In this document: piece after piece, positions 25,501 through 34,002 of the stretch
Position numbering within the stretch: the first letter of the stretch is position 1
Layout: each line of letters opens with the position of its first letter
Assembly: GCF_947487515.1 (NCBI RefSeq)
Contig: NZ_CANKWO010000002.1
Coordinates: forward strand, 744,001-808,000
DNA from: an uncultured Litoreibacter sp.
Lineage (GTDB): Bacteria > Pseudomonadota > Alphaproteobacteria > Rhodobacterales > Rhodobacteraceae
Length of the DNA stretch: 64,000 nucleotides
Direction: 5' to 3'
The notes under the pieces: generated by a model
Databases searched by the model: none
Seen by the model: the letters and a program-made list of their open reading frames with translations, nothing else
What the model was told of the DNA's origin: nothing
Position numbers and translations under genes: made by a program

Positions 25501-28021
25501 ATCACGCTATGCGGGAACGGGCTTGGTCACGGTGATGTCGAACCGTTTGATTGATATGAAGGCCATGGAGGTCGTACAGGGCGAAAATCTGATATCCCTT
25601 CCTGTGACGGATAGCTGGGGCAAGGGGGCCTATGTGTCGGCGTCTGTGCTACGCCCGATGGATGCAGCGGGCGGGCAAAATCCCGCACGCGCTTTGGGGC
25701 TGGCCCATGCTGCAATCGACCCCGAAGATGCGAAGCTTCGGGCCCGTTTTGAAACGACTGGGGAATCTGCGCCGCGCGGGCCATTAACCGCGCGCCTAAA
25801 CGTCGAGAACGCCGATCAGGAAACCTACGCCATGATTGCTGCGGTGGATCAGGGAATTCTGAATTTAACCGGTTTTACTCCGCCGCAGGCCTCTGACCAT
25901 TACTTTGGGCAACGCAAACTGGGGGTTGGTATTCGTGATGTCTACGGGCGCTTGATTGACGGTGCGTCTGGGGCGCTGGGGTCCGTGCGGTCGGGTGGTG
26001 ACGCGGGGGCGCAATTGCGGGCCAAGTCCCCACCTCCGACGGAAGATCTTGTGGCCTATGTCAGTGGTCCGTTGCGCGTTGGGGCGGATGGTATCGTCGA
26101 GACAGAATTCGACCTGCCAGCGTTCAACGGCGCAGTTCGACTGATGGCGGTTGTTTGGTCGAAAGACGGGGTGGGCGAGGCCAATGCTGAAGTTCTGGTA
26201 CGAGACCCTGTCGTGGTGGCGGCTACCTTGCCTCGGTTCATGGCTCCGGATGACAGCAGTCAGCTGATGCTGGAAATCGTTCATGCGGAGGGGCCAACAG
26301 GGGATATGCCACTTTCTGTGACCACCACTGGTTCGCAACTTTTGCAAGAGGTGCCGAAGACCGTTTCGGTGACAGAAAAAGGCACCACGCGTTTGTCATT
26401 GCCGTTCAAGGCAACCGGCGGGGATGCCGTGCTGGTGGATGTGGCGCTTACGCTGCCTGATGGTCGCAAGCTGGAGCAAACCCATAGGATTGAGCTGCGT
26501 AGGAATGATCCGGTCATTCAGCGTCGCAGCCAATTTGCGCTGAACTCTGGCGAGACGCTCACCTTGGACGACAATGCCTTTGCCGGCTTCAAGGAGGGGA
26601 CAAGTTCGATCACCCTTGCCGCGGGGCCTTTGGCGCGATTTGACGTGCCGGGGCTTCTGAATGCGTTGGATCACTACCCCTATGGGTGCACCGAGCAGGT
26701 GACCTCCAAGGCGTTGCCGCTGCTGTATTTGGATCAAGTTGCTGATGCGATGGGGTTGAACAACCGCAATGGCATCTCGGAGCGGATAAATCAGTCCATT
26801 GCATTGGTGTTGACCAACCAAGCGTCAAACGGGTCGTTCGGCCTATGGCGCCCCGGACGCGGCGATCTATGGTTGGATTCCTATGTCACAGATTTTCTAA
26901 GTCGCGCGAAATCTCAGGGGTATGTCGTGCCGGATGTTGCGTTCCGTCAGGCCTTGGACAATCTTCGAAACGCAGTAAACAGCGCGCCGGATTTCGAGAA
27001 AGGCGGCGAAGGTTTGGCCTATGCGATGCTTGTTCTGGCGCGCGAAGGGGCCGCGTCAATTGCTGATCTGCGCTACTATGCCGACACCAAGGTTGGGTCG
27101 TTTTCTACGGCATTATCCGTCGCTCAGTTGGGGGCCGCATTGGCGTCTTACGGCGATTCCAGACGCGCCGACGCCCTATTTGGCCGTGCATCGGATTTGT
27201 TGAACAGGCCAGCGCAGACGTCACAGGTCTGGCGCGATGACTATGGGACAGATTTGCGGGACACGGCGGCCGTGCTGACACTTGCCGTTGAAGCGGGGTC
27301 AAATGTGTTGGACATCGATACTTTGGGGGCAAGAATTGCGCCCACGGTGGGTGACACCGTTGGGCGCTCTACGCAGGAATCTGTTTGGACCTTGCTGGCG
27401 GCGAATGCGTTGATCGGGCGACCAGATGCTGCGCTGACGCTAAACGGCACGCCTGTTGACGGGCCGCTTGTGAAGGTGCTGGAAGACACGGCGGCCACGC
27501 CTGTTCGCGTCACAAACACCTCGCAGTCCGAAACGGTCGTGACGCTTACCGCATTTGGCGTGTCCGATGAACCGGTTGCCGCCGGTGGGCATGGCTACCG
27601 CATCTCACGCGAATATTATGACCTAGAGGGGAAGGCCGTTGATGCGTCTCAGGTGACCACAGGTATGCGACTGGTCGCCGTGTTAACTGTCACGCCGCTT
27701 GCCACCGGCGAGGCGCGGTTGATGGTGAACGACCCTCTGCCCGCGGGGTTCGAAATCGATAACCCGAACCTTCTGCGCAGTGGCGACGTCAAATCACTTG
27801 CGTGGTTGAAGACGGATGCGAATGTGCGAAATACAGAGTTCCGTGAGGACAGGTTCCTTGCAGCTGTCGACCATTTGGGCACCAGCGACTTTCAGCTGGC
27901 CTATATTTTGCGGGCGGTAGCCCCAGGGGAGTATCATCACCCTGCCGCCAGCGTGGAGGATATGTACCGCCCGATCTACCGTGCTCAAACGGATGAAGGC
28001 CGAATACAGGTTCTGCCCTAA
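22595..28021 (+). CDS. Bacterial alpha-2-macroglobulin with N-terminal PAN domain
   Basis: A 1808-residue protease inhibitor-like protein. Signal peptide residues 1-21, cysteine-rich PAN/apple domain about 35-85, then a helical region, MG-type beta domains, and a C-terminal thioester domain. The thioester motif CTEQ begins at Cys1365 with Gln1368, so covalent trapping of proteases should be possible. The hydrophobic signal lacks a lipobox, so the protein is probably periplasmic and soluble. It abuts pbpC (no gap), the well-known A2M/PBP1C pairing, thought to shield the cell when the wall is breached. The ATG at 22595 gives the signal peptide; an open frame extending upstream is antisense to the kinase and is not used. 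Confidence 0.93.
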   Translation: MAVRIFSATLMFVASTSMAFAQGLIPERRMSVSKNMDFYGSDLTNIFDTTLETCTRTCLSNPACKAFTFNTKSNACFPKSDTTQSVPFEGAVSAKVTDATSQELLTAQTQRAKAGFISDRDIRAAFEQASNMSRSYVANAYTLDQYLDAAAHARDEGKPLKAMRFAGAALTLSDQSDLWESFARDAAAHAKATTGNRRKYNRIYLSASVNAYLRATTPALSVNALTLMADALEQNSRGRDMIAPLRLAQSLHPRDDTARALSRAVRLFGFRVSETEVESNSREPRICVAFSEELSKTIDYSPYVQSQISGISVEAQNRQLCVGGLTHGERYSFTLRQGLPAKSGEALQKGVEITQYVRDRSPSVRFNGRAYILPSSGAAALPVVAVNTDVLDLTLYKVSDRNILRTMQNDFFAKPLSYYAEREFRRAMGVEVWTGQGDVETALNEDVTTRLPIADIVGEMTPGVYALQASVAGADDATPATQWFVISDLGLTSLEGTDGMHVFVRGLSDVAAKEGVTVSLISRANEVLDTQETDAQGYARFDAGLTRGVGAASPGLLTVQKGDDFAFLSLRDPEFDLSDRGVEGHPPAKPVDLFVTTERGAYRAGETISALVLARDNVARAIEGLSLTAVLTRPDGVEYARMTAADAGAGGRLFSMPLGAEVPRGTWGLAVFADPDAPALSSQNLLVEDFLPERIDATLTLPEGPIVSGRAAPELGIEARYLFGAPGADLAVEGDMTLKAATSLDGFSGFRFGRHDSPFHALRSGFASDVRTDAAGFATASLKIPDLSEVMQPLEAQITARVREGSNRPIERRITRPLLLDKPVIGVKPEFDGVVAENDVASFDLIALGPDLTRQDMQVRWTVNRIRTDYQWYSNYGNWHWDKVTSRSRVASGEVTLTAGDPLKVAAPVQWGEYEIKVERTDGPYVATSMKFQAGWYASANATQTPDLLETSLDQTQYRAGDTATLRIVSRYAGTGLVTVMSNRLIDMKAMEVVQGENLISLPVTDSWGKGAYVSASVLRPMDAAGGQNPARALGLAHAAIDPEDAKLRARFETTGESAPRGPLTARLNVENADQETYAMIAAVDQGILNLTGFTPPQASDHYFGQRKLGVGIRDVYGRLIDGASGALGSVRSGGDAGAQLRAKSPPPTEDLVAYVSGPLRVGADGIVETEFDLPAFNGAVRLMAVVWSKDGVGEANAEVLVRDPVVVAATLPRFMAPDDSSQLMLEIVHAEGPTGDMPLSVTTTGSQLLQEVPKTVSVTEKGTTRLSLPFKATGGDAVLVDVALTLPDGRKLEQTHRIELRRNDPVIQRRSQFALNSGETLTLDDNAFAGFKEGTSSITLAAGPLARFDVPGLLNALDHYPYGCTEQVTSKALPLLYLDQVADAMGLNNRNGISERINQSIALVLTNQASNGSFGLWRPGRGDLWLDSYVTDFLSRAKSQGYVVPDVAFRQALDNLRNAVNSAPDFEKGGEGLAYAMLVLAREGAASIADLRYYADTKVGSFSTALSVAQLGAALASYGDSRRADALFGRASDLLNRPAQTSQVWRDDYGTDLRDTAAVLTLAVEAGSNVLDIDTLGARIAPTVGDTVGRSTQESVWTLLAANALIGRPDAALTLNGTPVDGPLVKVLEDTAATPVRVTNTSQSETVVTLTAFGVSDEPVAAGGHGYRISREYYDLEGKAVDASQVTTGMRLVAVLTVTPLATGEARLMVNDPLPAGFEIDNPNLLRSGDVKSLAWLKTDANVRNTEFREDRFLAAVDHLGTSDFQLAYILRAVAPGEYHHPAASVEDMYRPIYRAQTDEGRIQVLP

Positions 28022-30049
28022 ATGATCCCCATGTCGCGCATATTGGGCGTTGCGGCTGTGCTTTTGTGGGTGGCGGCGCTAGGGCGGGATCAGTTTGACG
28101 GATGGATTGACCGCACAAAGCTGCCTGTCTTGGCGATTGAAACCAGTGTGGAGGTCTTGGATCGGCACGGCGCATTGCTACGGGCTTTCCAAACCAGCGA
28201 TGATCGCTGGCGTTTGTCCGCCTCCGTGGCGGATGTCGACCCAGAGTTTCTGCGTCTGCTGATCCGTTACGAAGACAAACGGTTTTATGCCCACTCGGGC
28301 GTTGATCTGATTGCAATGATGCGCGCTGCTGCACAAGGGCTGCGAAACGGAAAAATTGTGTCGGGTGGATCGACCCTAACCATGCAGGTTGCCCGCCTTT
28401 TGGAAGAAAGCGGCACCGGATCATGGGGCGGAAAACTGCGTCAAATCCGGCTGGCGATTGCGTTGGAACGGCACCTGACCAAAGACGAAATCCTATCGCT
28501 TTATCTTGCGCGGGCGCCCTATGGCGGCAACCTCGAAGGGCTTCGTGCTGCAAGTTTGGCCTATTACCAAAAGGAGCCGCGTCGTTTGACGCCCTCGCAA
28601 GCCGGCTTGTTGATAGCATTGCCCCAATCGCCAGAAGCGCGGCGGCCAGACCGCTTCCCCAAGGCCGCTCAGACCGCACGTGACCGTGTGTTATCGCGCC
28701 TTGTCCGTGCCAAAGCCCTGAAAGTAGAACTGCAGCAAGGCGCCCCGTTAAAGGCCGTGCGGCGTGACTTTCCAAAACTGGCCCCGCATATGACCGAGCG
28801 TTTGCGTCAAGAGGGTGGCCAAAGGGTTCGCTCGACCTTGGACAAGCAGGTGCAATCAAAGCTGGAGCAGCTTGCCGCTGCCGCTGTGCGTGGGGGTGGT
28901 CAACATCTGTCTGTGGCGATGGTCGTGGCTGATCACACAACGGGGGAAATAGTGGCGTCAATCGGCTCGACCAGTTACGCCAATGACAAGCGCGGAGGCT
29001 TCATTGATATGACCCGCGTTCCAAGATCACCGGGTTCGACATTGAAGCCGCTTATTTATGCCATGGGATTTGATAAGGGTCTCGTTCACCCCGAAACCAT
29101 CATGTCAGACCGGCCTATGCAGTTCGGTTCCTACGCCCCGCAAAATTTCGATGGCCGGTTTAGAGGCGATATCCCTGTGCGCGAGGCGCTACAATCCTCG
29201 CTTAACCTGCCGGTGGTCAGTCTGCTCGACCGACTGGGCCCCGCAAATTTGATCGCAAAACTCAAGCATGCAGGGCTGTCACCGCAGGTTCCGGGCGGGC
29301 AAGCAGGCTTGGCCACAGCCCTTGGTGGAATGGGGTTGAGCCTTGCTGAGTTGACGCAGTTATATGCGATACTTGCGCATCCTGTTGGTGCGAAACCCTT
29401 ATCCGCGACGGATGAAAGATCTGCCGAGATCCCTCCAATTCTAAGTCAGAAAGCCAGTTGGTATATCGGGGATATTTTGAAAACCGTACCTCGCCCAAGT
29501 TTGGCAGGGGACAAGAACATAGCCTTCAAAACGGGAACCTCATACGGGCATCGCGATGCTTGGGCGATGGGCTATGACGGCCAGCATGTTGTCGGTGTTT
29601 GGATGGGGCGGGCGGATGGCACGCCGGTTCCGGGGGCATTCGGCGGGGAACACGCGGCCCCATTGATGTTTCAGGCGTTTGAGCGGCTAAAGGGGCGCAG
29701 CATCCCACTGCCAGCACCGCCACGCGACGTGCTATTGCTGGGCAACGCAAATTTGCCGCAACCTTTGCAAAGATTCACCAGTCGCGCAGAGCAACGCGGG
29801 GTGGCGCATGACCACCCCAAGGTGGCCTTTCCCCCAAATGGGGCGCGGGTTGCGCATACCGGCGGCGTCGTGACGGTGCAAATCAGGGATGGGGCGCCGC
29901 CCTTCACATGGCTGCAAGACGGGGCGCCGGTACTGACAAATAGCTGGGACCGTCAGGCGCAGCTCACCCCTAAGGGGCGCGGATTTTTGCATGTCCGGAT
30001 CATTGACGCCAACGGTCGAGCAGCGGGCACGACCCTATTCATTGAATGA
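28022..30049 (+). CDS. pbpC: Penicillin-binding protein 1C
   Basis: Bifunctional class A PBP of 675 residues: short N-terminal membrane anchor, GT51 glycosyltransferase with catalytic Glu84 (YEDKRFYAHSGVD) and the GGSTLTMQ motif, a transpeptidase domain with the nucleophile Ser339 in STLK, the SLN motif and KTGT, and a C-terminal BiPBP_C domain. It polymerises glycan and is of uncertain importance for crosslinking in E. coli. The ATG follows the A2M stop directly, so the two form one operon. It ends immediately next to the convergent thiolase stop (TGATCA). Confidence 0.95.
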   Translation: MIPMSRILGVAAVLLWVAALGRDQFDGWIDRTKLPVLAIETSVEVLDRHGALLRAFQTSDDRWRLSASVADVDPEFLRLLIRYEDKRFYAHSGVDLIAMMRAAAQGLRNGKIVSGGSTLTMQVARLLEESGTGSWGGKLRQIRLAIALERHLTKDEILSLYLARAPYGGNLEGLRAASLAYYQKEPRRLTPSQAGLLIALPQSPEARRPDRFPKAAQTARDRVLSRLVRAKALKVELQQGAPLKAVRRDFPKLAPHMTERLRQEGGQRVRSTLDKQVQSKLEQLAAAAVRGGGQHLSVAMVVADHTTGEIVASIGSTSYANDKRGGFIDMTRVPRSPGSTLKPLIYAMGFDKGLVHPETIMSDRPMQFGSYAPQNFDGRFRGDIPVREALQSSLNLPVVSLLDRLGPANLIAKLKHAGLSPQVPGGQAGLATALGGMGLSLAELTQLYAILAHPVGAKPLSATDERSAEIPPILSQKASWYIGDILKTVPRPSLAGDKNIAFKTGTSYGHRDAWAMGYDGQHVVGVWMGRADGTPVPGAFGGEHAAPLMFQAFERLKGRSIPLPAPPRDVLLLGNANLPQPLQRFTSRAEQRGVAHDHPKVAFPPNGARVAHTGGVVTVQIRDGAPPFTWLQDGAPVLTNSWDRQAQLTPKGRGFLHVRIIDANGRAAGTTLFIE

Positions 30050-31225
30050 TCAGACCCGCTCGAATGCCAACGCAATACCTTGTCCGCCACCAATACACAT
30101 GGTGACCAGCGCCTTGGAGCCGCCGATGCGTTCCAGCTCATGCAGGGCCTTTACGGTGATGATTGCGCCGGTGGCCCCGACAGGATGGCCAAGTGCGATC
30201 GCGCCGCCGTTCGGGTTCACTTTCGCCGGATCCAGTTCCAACGCCTGCGACACGGCCAAGGCTTGTGCAGCGAAGGCTTCGTTGGATTCGATCACGTCAA
30301 AGTCCTGAACCTTCAGGCCTGTGCGTTTTAGCAAGTTCTGAACCGCTGGTATGGGACCGATGCCCATAACTTCAGGGCGCACACCGGCGTGAGCATAGCC
30401 GATGATGCGGGCACGGGGAGTTAGACCGGACGCCTTTGCAGCAGCCTCTGTCGCCATTACAATTGCGCCCGCGCCGTCGTTTATCCCAGACGCATTGCCA
30501 GCGGTTACGGTGCCATCTTTTTGGAACGCCGTGCGCAGTGCCGACAGGGCTTCTAGTGATGTGGCTCTGGGGTGTTCATCAGTGTCAAAGGCCACCTTGT
30601 CGCGCTTCACGCGGACCTCAACCGGTACGATCTCTGCTTTGAAATATCCCGCCTCAATGGCACGGGCGGCGCGAGACTGACTTTCCAGTGCGAAGGCATC
30701 TTGTGCCTCGCGGGATATGCTATGCTCGGAGGCAACATTTTCGGCGGTGATGCCCATGGGACCTGTGCCGAAGGGGCAATTGAGCGCCCCGAGCATCATG
30801 TCCTGCGCCGGAGCATCCCCCATCTTCTGGCCCCATCGCGTTTGCGGCAAAATGTAGGGAGAGCGGCTCATGCTTTCAGCACCACCGGCAAGACCAAATT
30901 CCGCGTCGCCCAACATCAAGGACTGAACAACAGACACAATCGCCTGCACGCCGGAGCCACACAACCGGTTCACATTCATGGCGGGGACGGTGTCTGGGAT
31001 GCCGGCCTGCATGGCGGCTGCACGAGACAGATACATATCGCGCGGCTCGGTGTTGATGACATGGCCAAAGGCTACATGTCCGATTTGGGACGGGTCAACG
31101 CCAGCGCGCTCCATTGCGGCCTGAGAAACGGTTGCCCCAAGCTCGATCGGCGGAGTCCCCGCCAATGCGCCGCCAAAAGTGCCAACTGCGGTGCGTGCGC
31201 CGCTTAGGATCATGATCTGTGACAT
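30050..31225 (-). CDS. Acetyl-CoA acetyltransferase (thiolase)
   Basis: A 391-residue thiolase. The acylated cysteine is Cys89 (NVNRLCGSGVQ), with the C-terminal GHPVGATGA and CIGGGQGIAL motifs that carry the catalytic His and second Cys. It condenses or cleaves acetoacetyl-CoA; it may serve ketone-body or PHB metabolism (PhaA/AtoB type). The exact role is not fixed because no phaB, phaC or hydratase lies beside it. A GGAGG site precedes the ATG. Convergent with pbpC. Confidence 0.93.
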   Translation of the reverse strand: MSQIMILSGARTAVGTFGGALAGTPPIELGATVSQAAMERAGVDPSQIGHVAFGHVINTEPRDMYLSRAAAMQAGIPDTVPAMNVNRLCGSGVQAIVSVVQSLMLGDAEFGLAGGAESMSRSPYILPQTRWGQKMGDAPAQDMMLGALNCPFGTGPMGITAENVASEHSISREAQDAFALESQSRAARAIEAGYFKAEIVPVEVRVKRDKVAFDTDEHPRATSLEALSALRTAFQKDGTVTAGNASGINDGAGAIVMATEAAAKASGLTPRARIIGYAHAGVRPEVMGIGPIPAVQNLLKRTGLKVQDFDVIESNEAFAAQALAVSQALELDPAKVNPNGGAIALGHPVGATGAIITVKALHELERIGGSKALVTMCIGGGQGIALAFERV

Positions 31226-31288
31226 TTGAGGTCCTCCGTATGTGTCGGGGCGACCTTAGCCTAATTTGCGCCGATGGAAGTGGTGACG

Positions 31289-32119
31289 TTACGTTGCCAC
31301 TCGGGGTTGCAGGGTTTGCAGGAATTCCACTGTTCCATCGGGCAGAACGACGGCCGCAGTCAGGCAGCCGGTTGAGAATGCGCCGGTGTCTAGTGAAATG
31401 CGACCCTCGGTACAGGTGGCTTGTTCTTGCGGGGTGTGGCCATGGGCGATCCATTGGCCATCAGTCCGAACGCGTGTCAAAAATTCGGGATGCCCCCAAA
31501 GTAAAACGCGAGGGGATTGGTCGCTCACGGCGCGTGCCGGATCAGCCCCTGCGTGGGCGATCATCAAATTGCCTGACCGCACGGATGCGGGCAGCGCTCG
31601 CAGCCAGTCCTCCATCGCGTCACCAAGTTGGCCGCGCAAAGCCATGGCAATCGCATTGGAGGTGGCGGCCCATTCGGCTTCCACGGGCAATTCAATGCCA
31701 AAACTGGCAAGCGTTTGGGCGGCACCATTGCGAAACCAACGGGCGTGACGGGCTTCGGGGGCTTCCATAAAGTCGAGCATCATTTGCTCATGGTTGCCCA
31801 AAATGCAGGTGACATTTTCTGGAAACTCGGTGGCCAATTCATGCAACCGCTTTAAAACCGCTGCGCTGGACGGGCCCTTGTCGATGTAATCTCCGACAAA
31901 AACCAGCTTGGGATCGGGAAGATCCAGATTGCCGATCACATGATCGATCTGTTCCAAAATATGTTCCAGCAGGTCAAGCGCGCCATGCAGATCCCCAACA
32001 ATGAAATGCGGTGTTTCGGGGTTGGGCCGATCAAGAGGAGTCGCCTCGGGTGGCTGCGGTGGCTCTTCGTTCGGAGTTGGGGGTTTTTGACCTTTGAGAA
32101 ATGATTTTAGAAAATTCAT
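31289..32119 (-). CDS. Metallophosphoesterase (serine/threonine phosphatase-like)
   Basis: A 276-residue calcineurin-like phosphatase. The metal-binding motifs are complete: GDLHG, GDYIDKG, GNHE, later AHAG, and GHT. An N-terminal proline-rich segment of about 35 residues precedes the domain. The family includes PrpA/PphA-type protein phosphatases and diadenosine tetraphosphatases; the substrate is not readable. I chose the ATG at 32119; a TTG at 32182 is possible but its product overlaps the divergent epimerase promoter. It lies 63 bases upstream of the thiolase gene on the same strand. Confidence 0.87.
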   Translation of the reverse strand: MNFLKSFLKGQKPPTPNEEPPQPPEATPLDRPNPETPHFIVGDLHGALDLLEHILEQIDHVIGNLDLPDPKLVFVGDYIDKGPSSAAVLKRLHELATEFPENVTCILGNHEQMMLDFMEAPEARHARWFRNGAAQTLASFGIELPVEAEWAATSNAIAMALRGQLGDAMEDWLRALPASVRSGNLMIAHAGADPARAVSDQSPRVLLWGHPEFLTRVRTDGQWIAHGHTPQEQATCTEGRISLDTGAFSTGCLTAAVVLPDGTVEFLQTLQPRVAT

Positions 32120-32283
32120 GCGAGCGCGGACCTTTGACTGGTTGCTCAACAGTTGGTCGCCACGGGTCGAAATTGCAAGCAAAACTGGGTGACAATCAGC
32201 GACGCGCGGAATTCTGCGACGTTTTCCGGTTTGACCCCGCGCAGATAATCACCGACGAAGAGGCGCAGACAAAAGGACAGATC

Positions 32284-33309
32284 ATGACGCATATGACTCG
32301 CACCGCTTTGGTAACCGGATCAGCAGGGTTTATTGGCTATCACGTGGCCGCACGCCTTTTGGCGGACGGGTTCAAAGTCGTGGGTCTTGACGGCATGACA
32401 GACTACTACGACGTGACGTTGAAACAACGCCGCCATCAGATGCTGTCCCAATCTTCAAATTTTACTCCAATTGAGGGATTGCTGGAAACCGACGGGTTGG
32501 TCATGGATATCATGTCCGAACACAAGCCCGATGTCGTTGTGCATCTCGCAGCGCAAGCCGGTGTGCGCTGGTCCATTGAAAACCCGCGCGCCTATGTTGA
32601 TGCAAACTTGATCGGCGCCTTCAACGTGTTGGAGGCCGTGCGCGCGCATCCCTGTTCGCATCTGCTTATGGCGTCCACGTCGTCGATCTATGGCGCCAAC
32701 ACGGTCATGCCCTATGAGGAAACACATAAGGTCGACACGCAGATGAGCTTCTATGCCGCGACCAAAAAAGCCAACGAAGCAATGGCTCATTCCTATTCTC
32801 ACCTCTACGACCTGCCGATCACGATGTTTCGGTTTTTCACCGTGTACGGTCCTTGGGGGCGTCCTGACATGGCCTTGTTCAAGTTCACCAAAGCGACGCT
32901 GAGCGGGACGGCAATCGATGTCTATAACCACGGCGATATGAGCCGCGACTTCACCTATATTGACGATTTGGTGGAAGGCATTCGTTTGCTCATTGATACG
33001 CCACCCGTCCGCCCAGATGACGCAAATGACATCGAAGACGGGGACAGCCTGTCAGAAGTTGCGGCTTGGCGTGCGGTCAACATCGGCAACGGAGAACCGG
33101 TTCAGCTGATGGCATTCATCGAGGCAATCGAGGCTGCGTTGGACCAAGAGGCCACCAAAAACTTCATGGATATGCAGCCCGGAGACGTGCCCGCAACTTG
33201 GGCGCAGGCGGATCTGTTAAAACGGTTGACCGGATACCAGCCGAAAACCGACGTGCGCACTGGCGTGGCGCGGTTTGTAGAATGGTACCGCGACTATTAT
33301 CAGGTCTAG
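32284..33309 (+). CDS. NAD-dependent epimerase (UDP-glucuronate 4-epimerase-like)
   Basis: A 341-residue extended SDR. Rossmann motif GSAGFIG at the N-terminus, the DYYD segment and the YAATKKAN motif (Tyr-x-x-x-Lys catalytic pair), then FRFFTVYGPWGRPDMA, which is typical of UDP-glucuronate epimerases (LpsL/CapI). It would convert UDP-glucuronate to UDP-galacturonate for capsule or LPS synthesis. The start ATG 32284 follows AAAGGA. The stop shares CTAG with the DUF2585 gene. No other polysaccharide gene is adjacent. Confidence 0.9.
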   Translation: MTHMTRTALVTGSAGFIGYHVAARLLADGFKVVGLDGMTDYYDVTLKQRRHQMLSQSSNFTPIEGLLETDGLVMDIMSEHKPDVVVHLAAQAGVRWSIENPRAYVDANLIGAFNVLEAVRAHPCSHLLMASTSSIYGANTVMPYEETHKVDTQMSFYAATKKANEAMAHSYSHLYDLPITMFRFFTVYGPWGRPDMALFKFTKATLSGTAIDVYNHGDMSRDFTYIDDLVEGIRLLIDTPPVRPDDANDIEDGDSLSEVAAWRAVNIGNGEPVQLMAFIEAIEAALDQEATKNFMDMQPGDVPATWAQADLLKRLTGYQPKTDVRTGVARFVEWYRDYYQV

Positions 33310-33866
33310 CCCGCCGCCTGCCAATCGCGGATCACGTCCAACGGGTAAAGCAGCATGATGACATTCAAGGCCAAGCCGTCGCGAATGGCTGACATGACGA
33401 TGACCTCCGCAAGGATAACGATGGCGACGCTGACCCAGACGGGCAGCCGCCTTGATAGCCAAAACCCCACCCACATCGCGAGGATGTCACAGACGGAATT
33501 CAGCACGCTATCGCCGTAGTAATCCAGCGCAATGGTGACTTCGCGGTAGCGATTGATTACGGCGTCGGTGTTTTCCAGAATTTCCCAAACGGCTTCGATT
33601 GCCGTGGCTATAGAAAGGCGCCAGCCGATATCGATGCGCCGCGCCAGCACCCAAAGCACAAAGTAGAAAATGAACCCGTGAAGCAGATGGGACGGCGTGT
33701 ACCAATCCATCATGTGCTGGGAGTTTTCGGAGGTCATGGTTTCCAAATGCAGCAGTTTGATCGTGCCGCATTTGCAGATTGGAACACGTCCCATCCACAA
33801 AAGCGTTGTGGCGGTGGCGAGAAGAATGCCGAAGGACACCCAATAGGGAAGAAATCGTTTGCTCAT
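33306..33866 (-). CDS. DUF2585-family membrane protein
   Basis: A 186-residue inner-membrane protein with five or so hydrophobic segments and the conserved NTWYTPSH-type region (here DWYTPSHLLHGFIFY), followed by EAVWEILENTDAVINRYR and DYYGDSVLNSVCD, which identify the DUF2585 (UPF0314) family. Function unknown. The conserved His, Glu, Asp and Asn residues in the membrane suggest a catalytic or metal role, but this is inference. ATG 33866 matches the family start; longer in-frame forms run into the divergent gene. Confidence 0.87.
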   Translation of the reverse strand: MSKRFLPYWVSFGILLATATTLLWMGRVPICKCGTIKLLHLETMTSENSQHMMDWYTPSHLLHGFIFYFVLWVLARRIDIGWRLSIATAIEAVWEILENTDAVINRYREVTIALDYYGDSVLNSVCDILAMWVGFWLSRRLPVWVSVAIVILAEVIVMSAIRDGLALNVIMLLYPLDVIRDWQAAG

Positions 33867-34002
33867 GACAGCTAAGGGCCATGGAGAATGTTCAGCTGTA
33901 AACCCCACGGCCCCGATGTGACGCGCGATTGAGTCCTTTTTGTCCCAGTTGAATTGGTGACTGCGGCTTGCTTGGCACGGTGCGCCGTGCAACGTTCGCC
34001 GC

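Noticed and set aside
27789-28961. 390-residue minus-strand open frame opposite the A2M end and pbpC
   Set aside because: It crosses two real genes in antisense, and has a proline/arginine-rich composition typical of a shadow.
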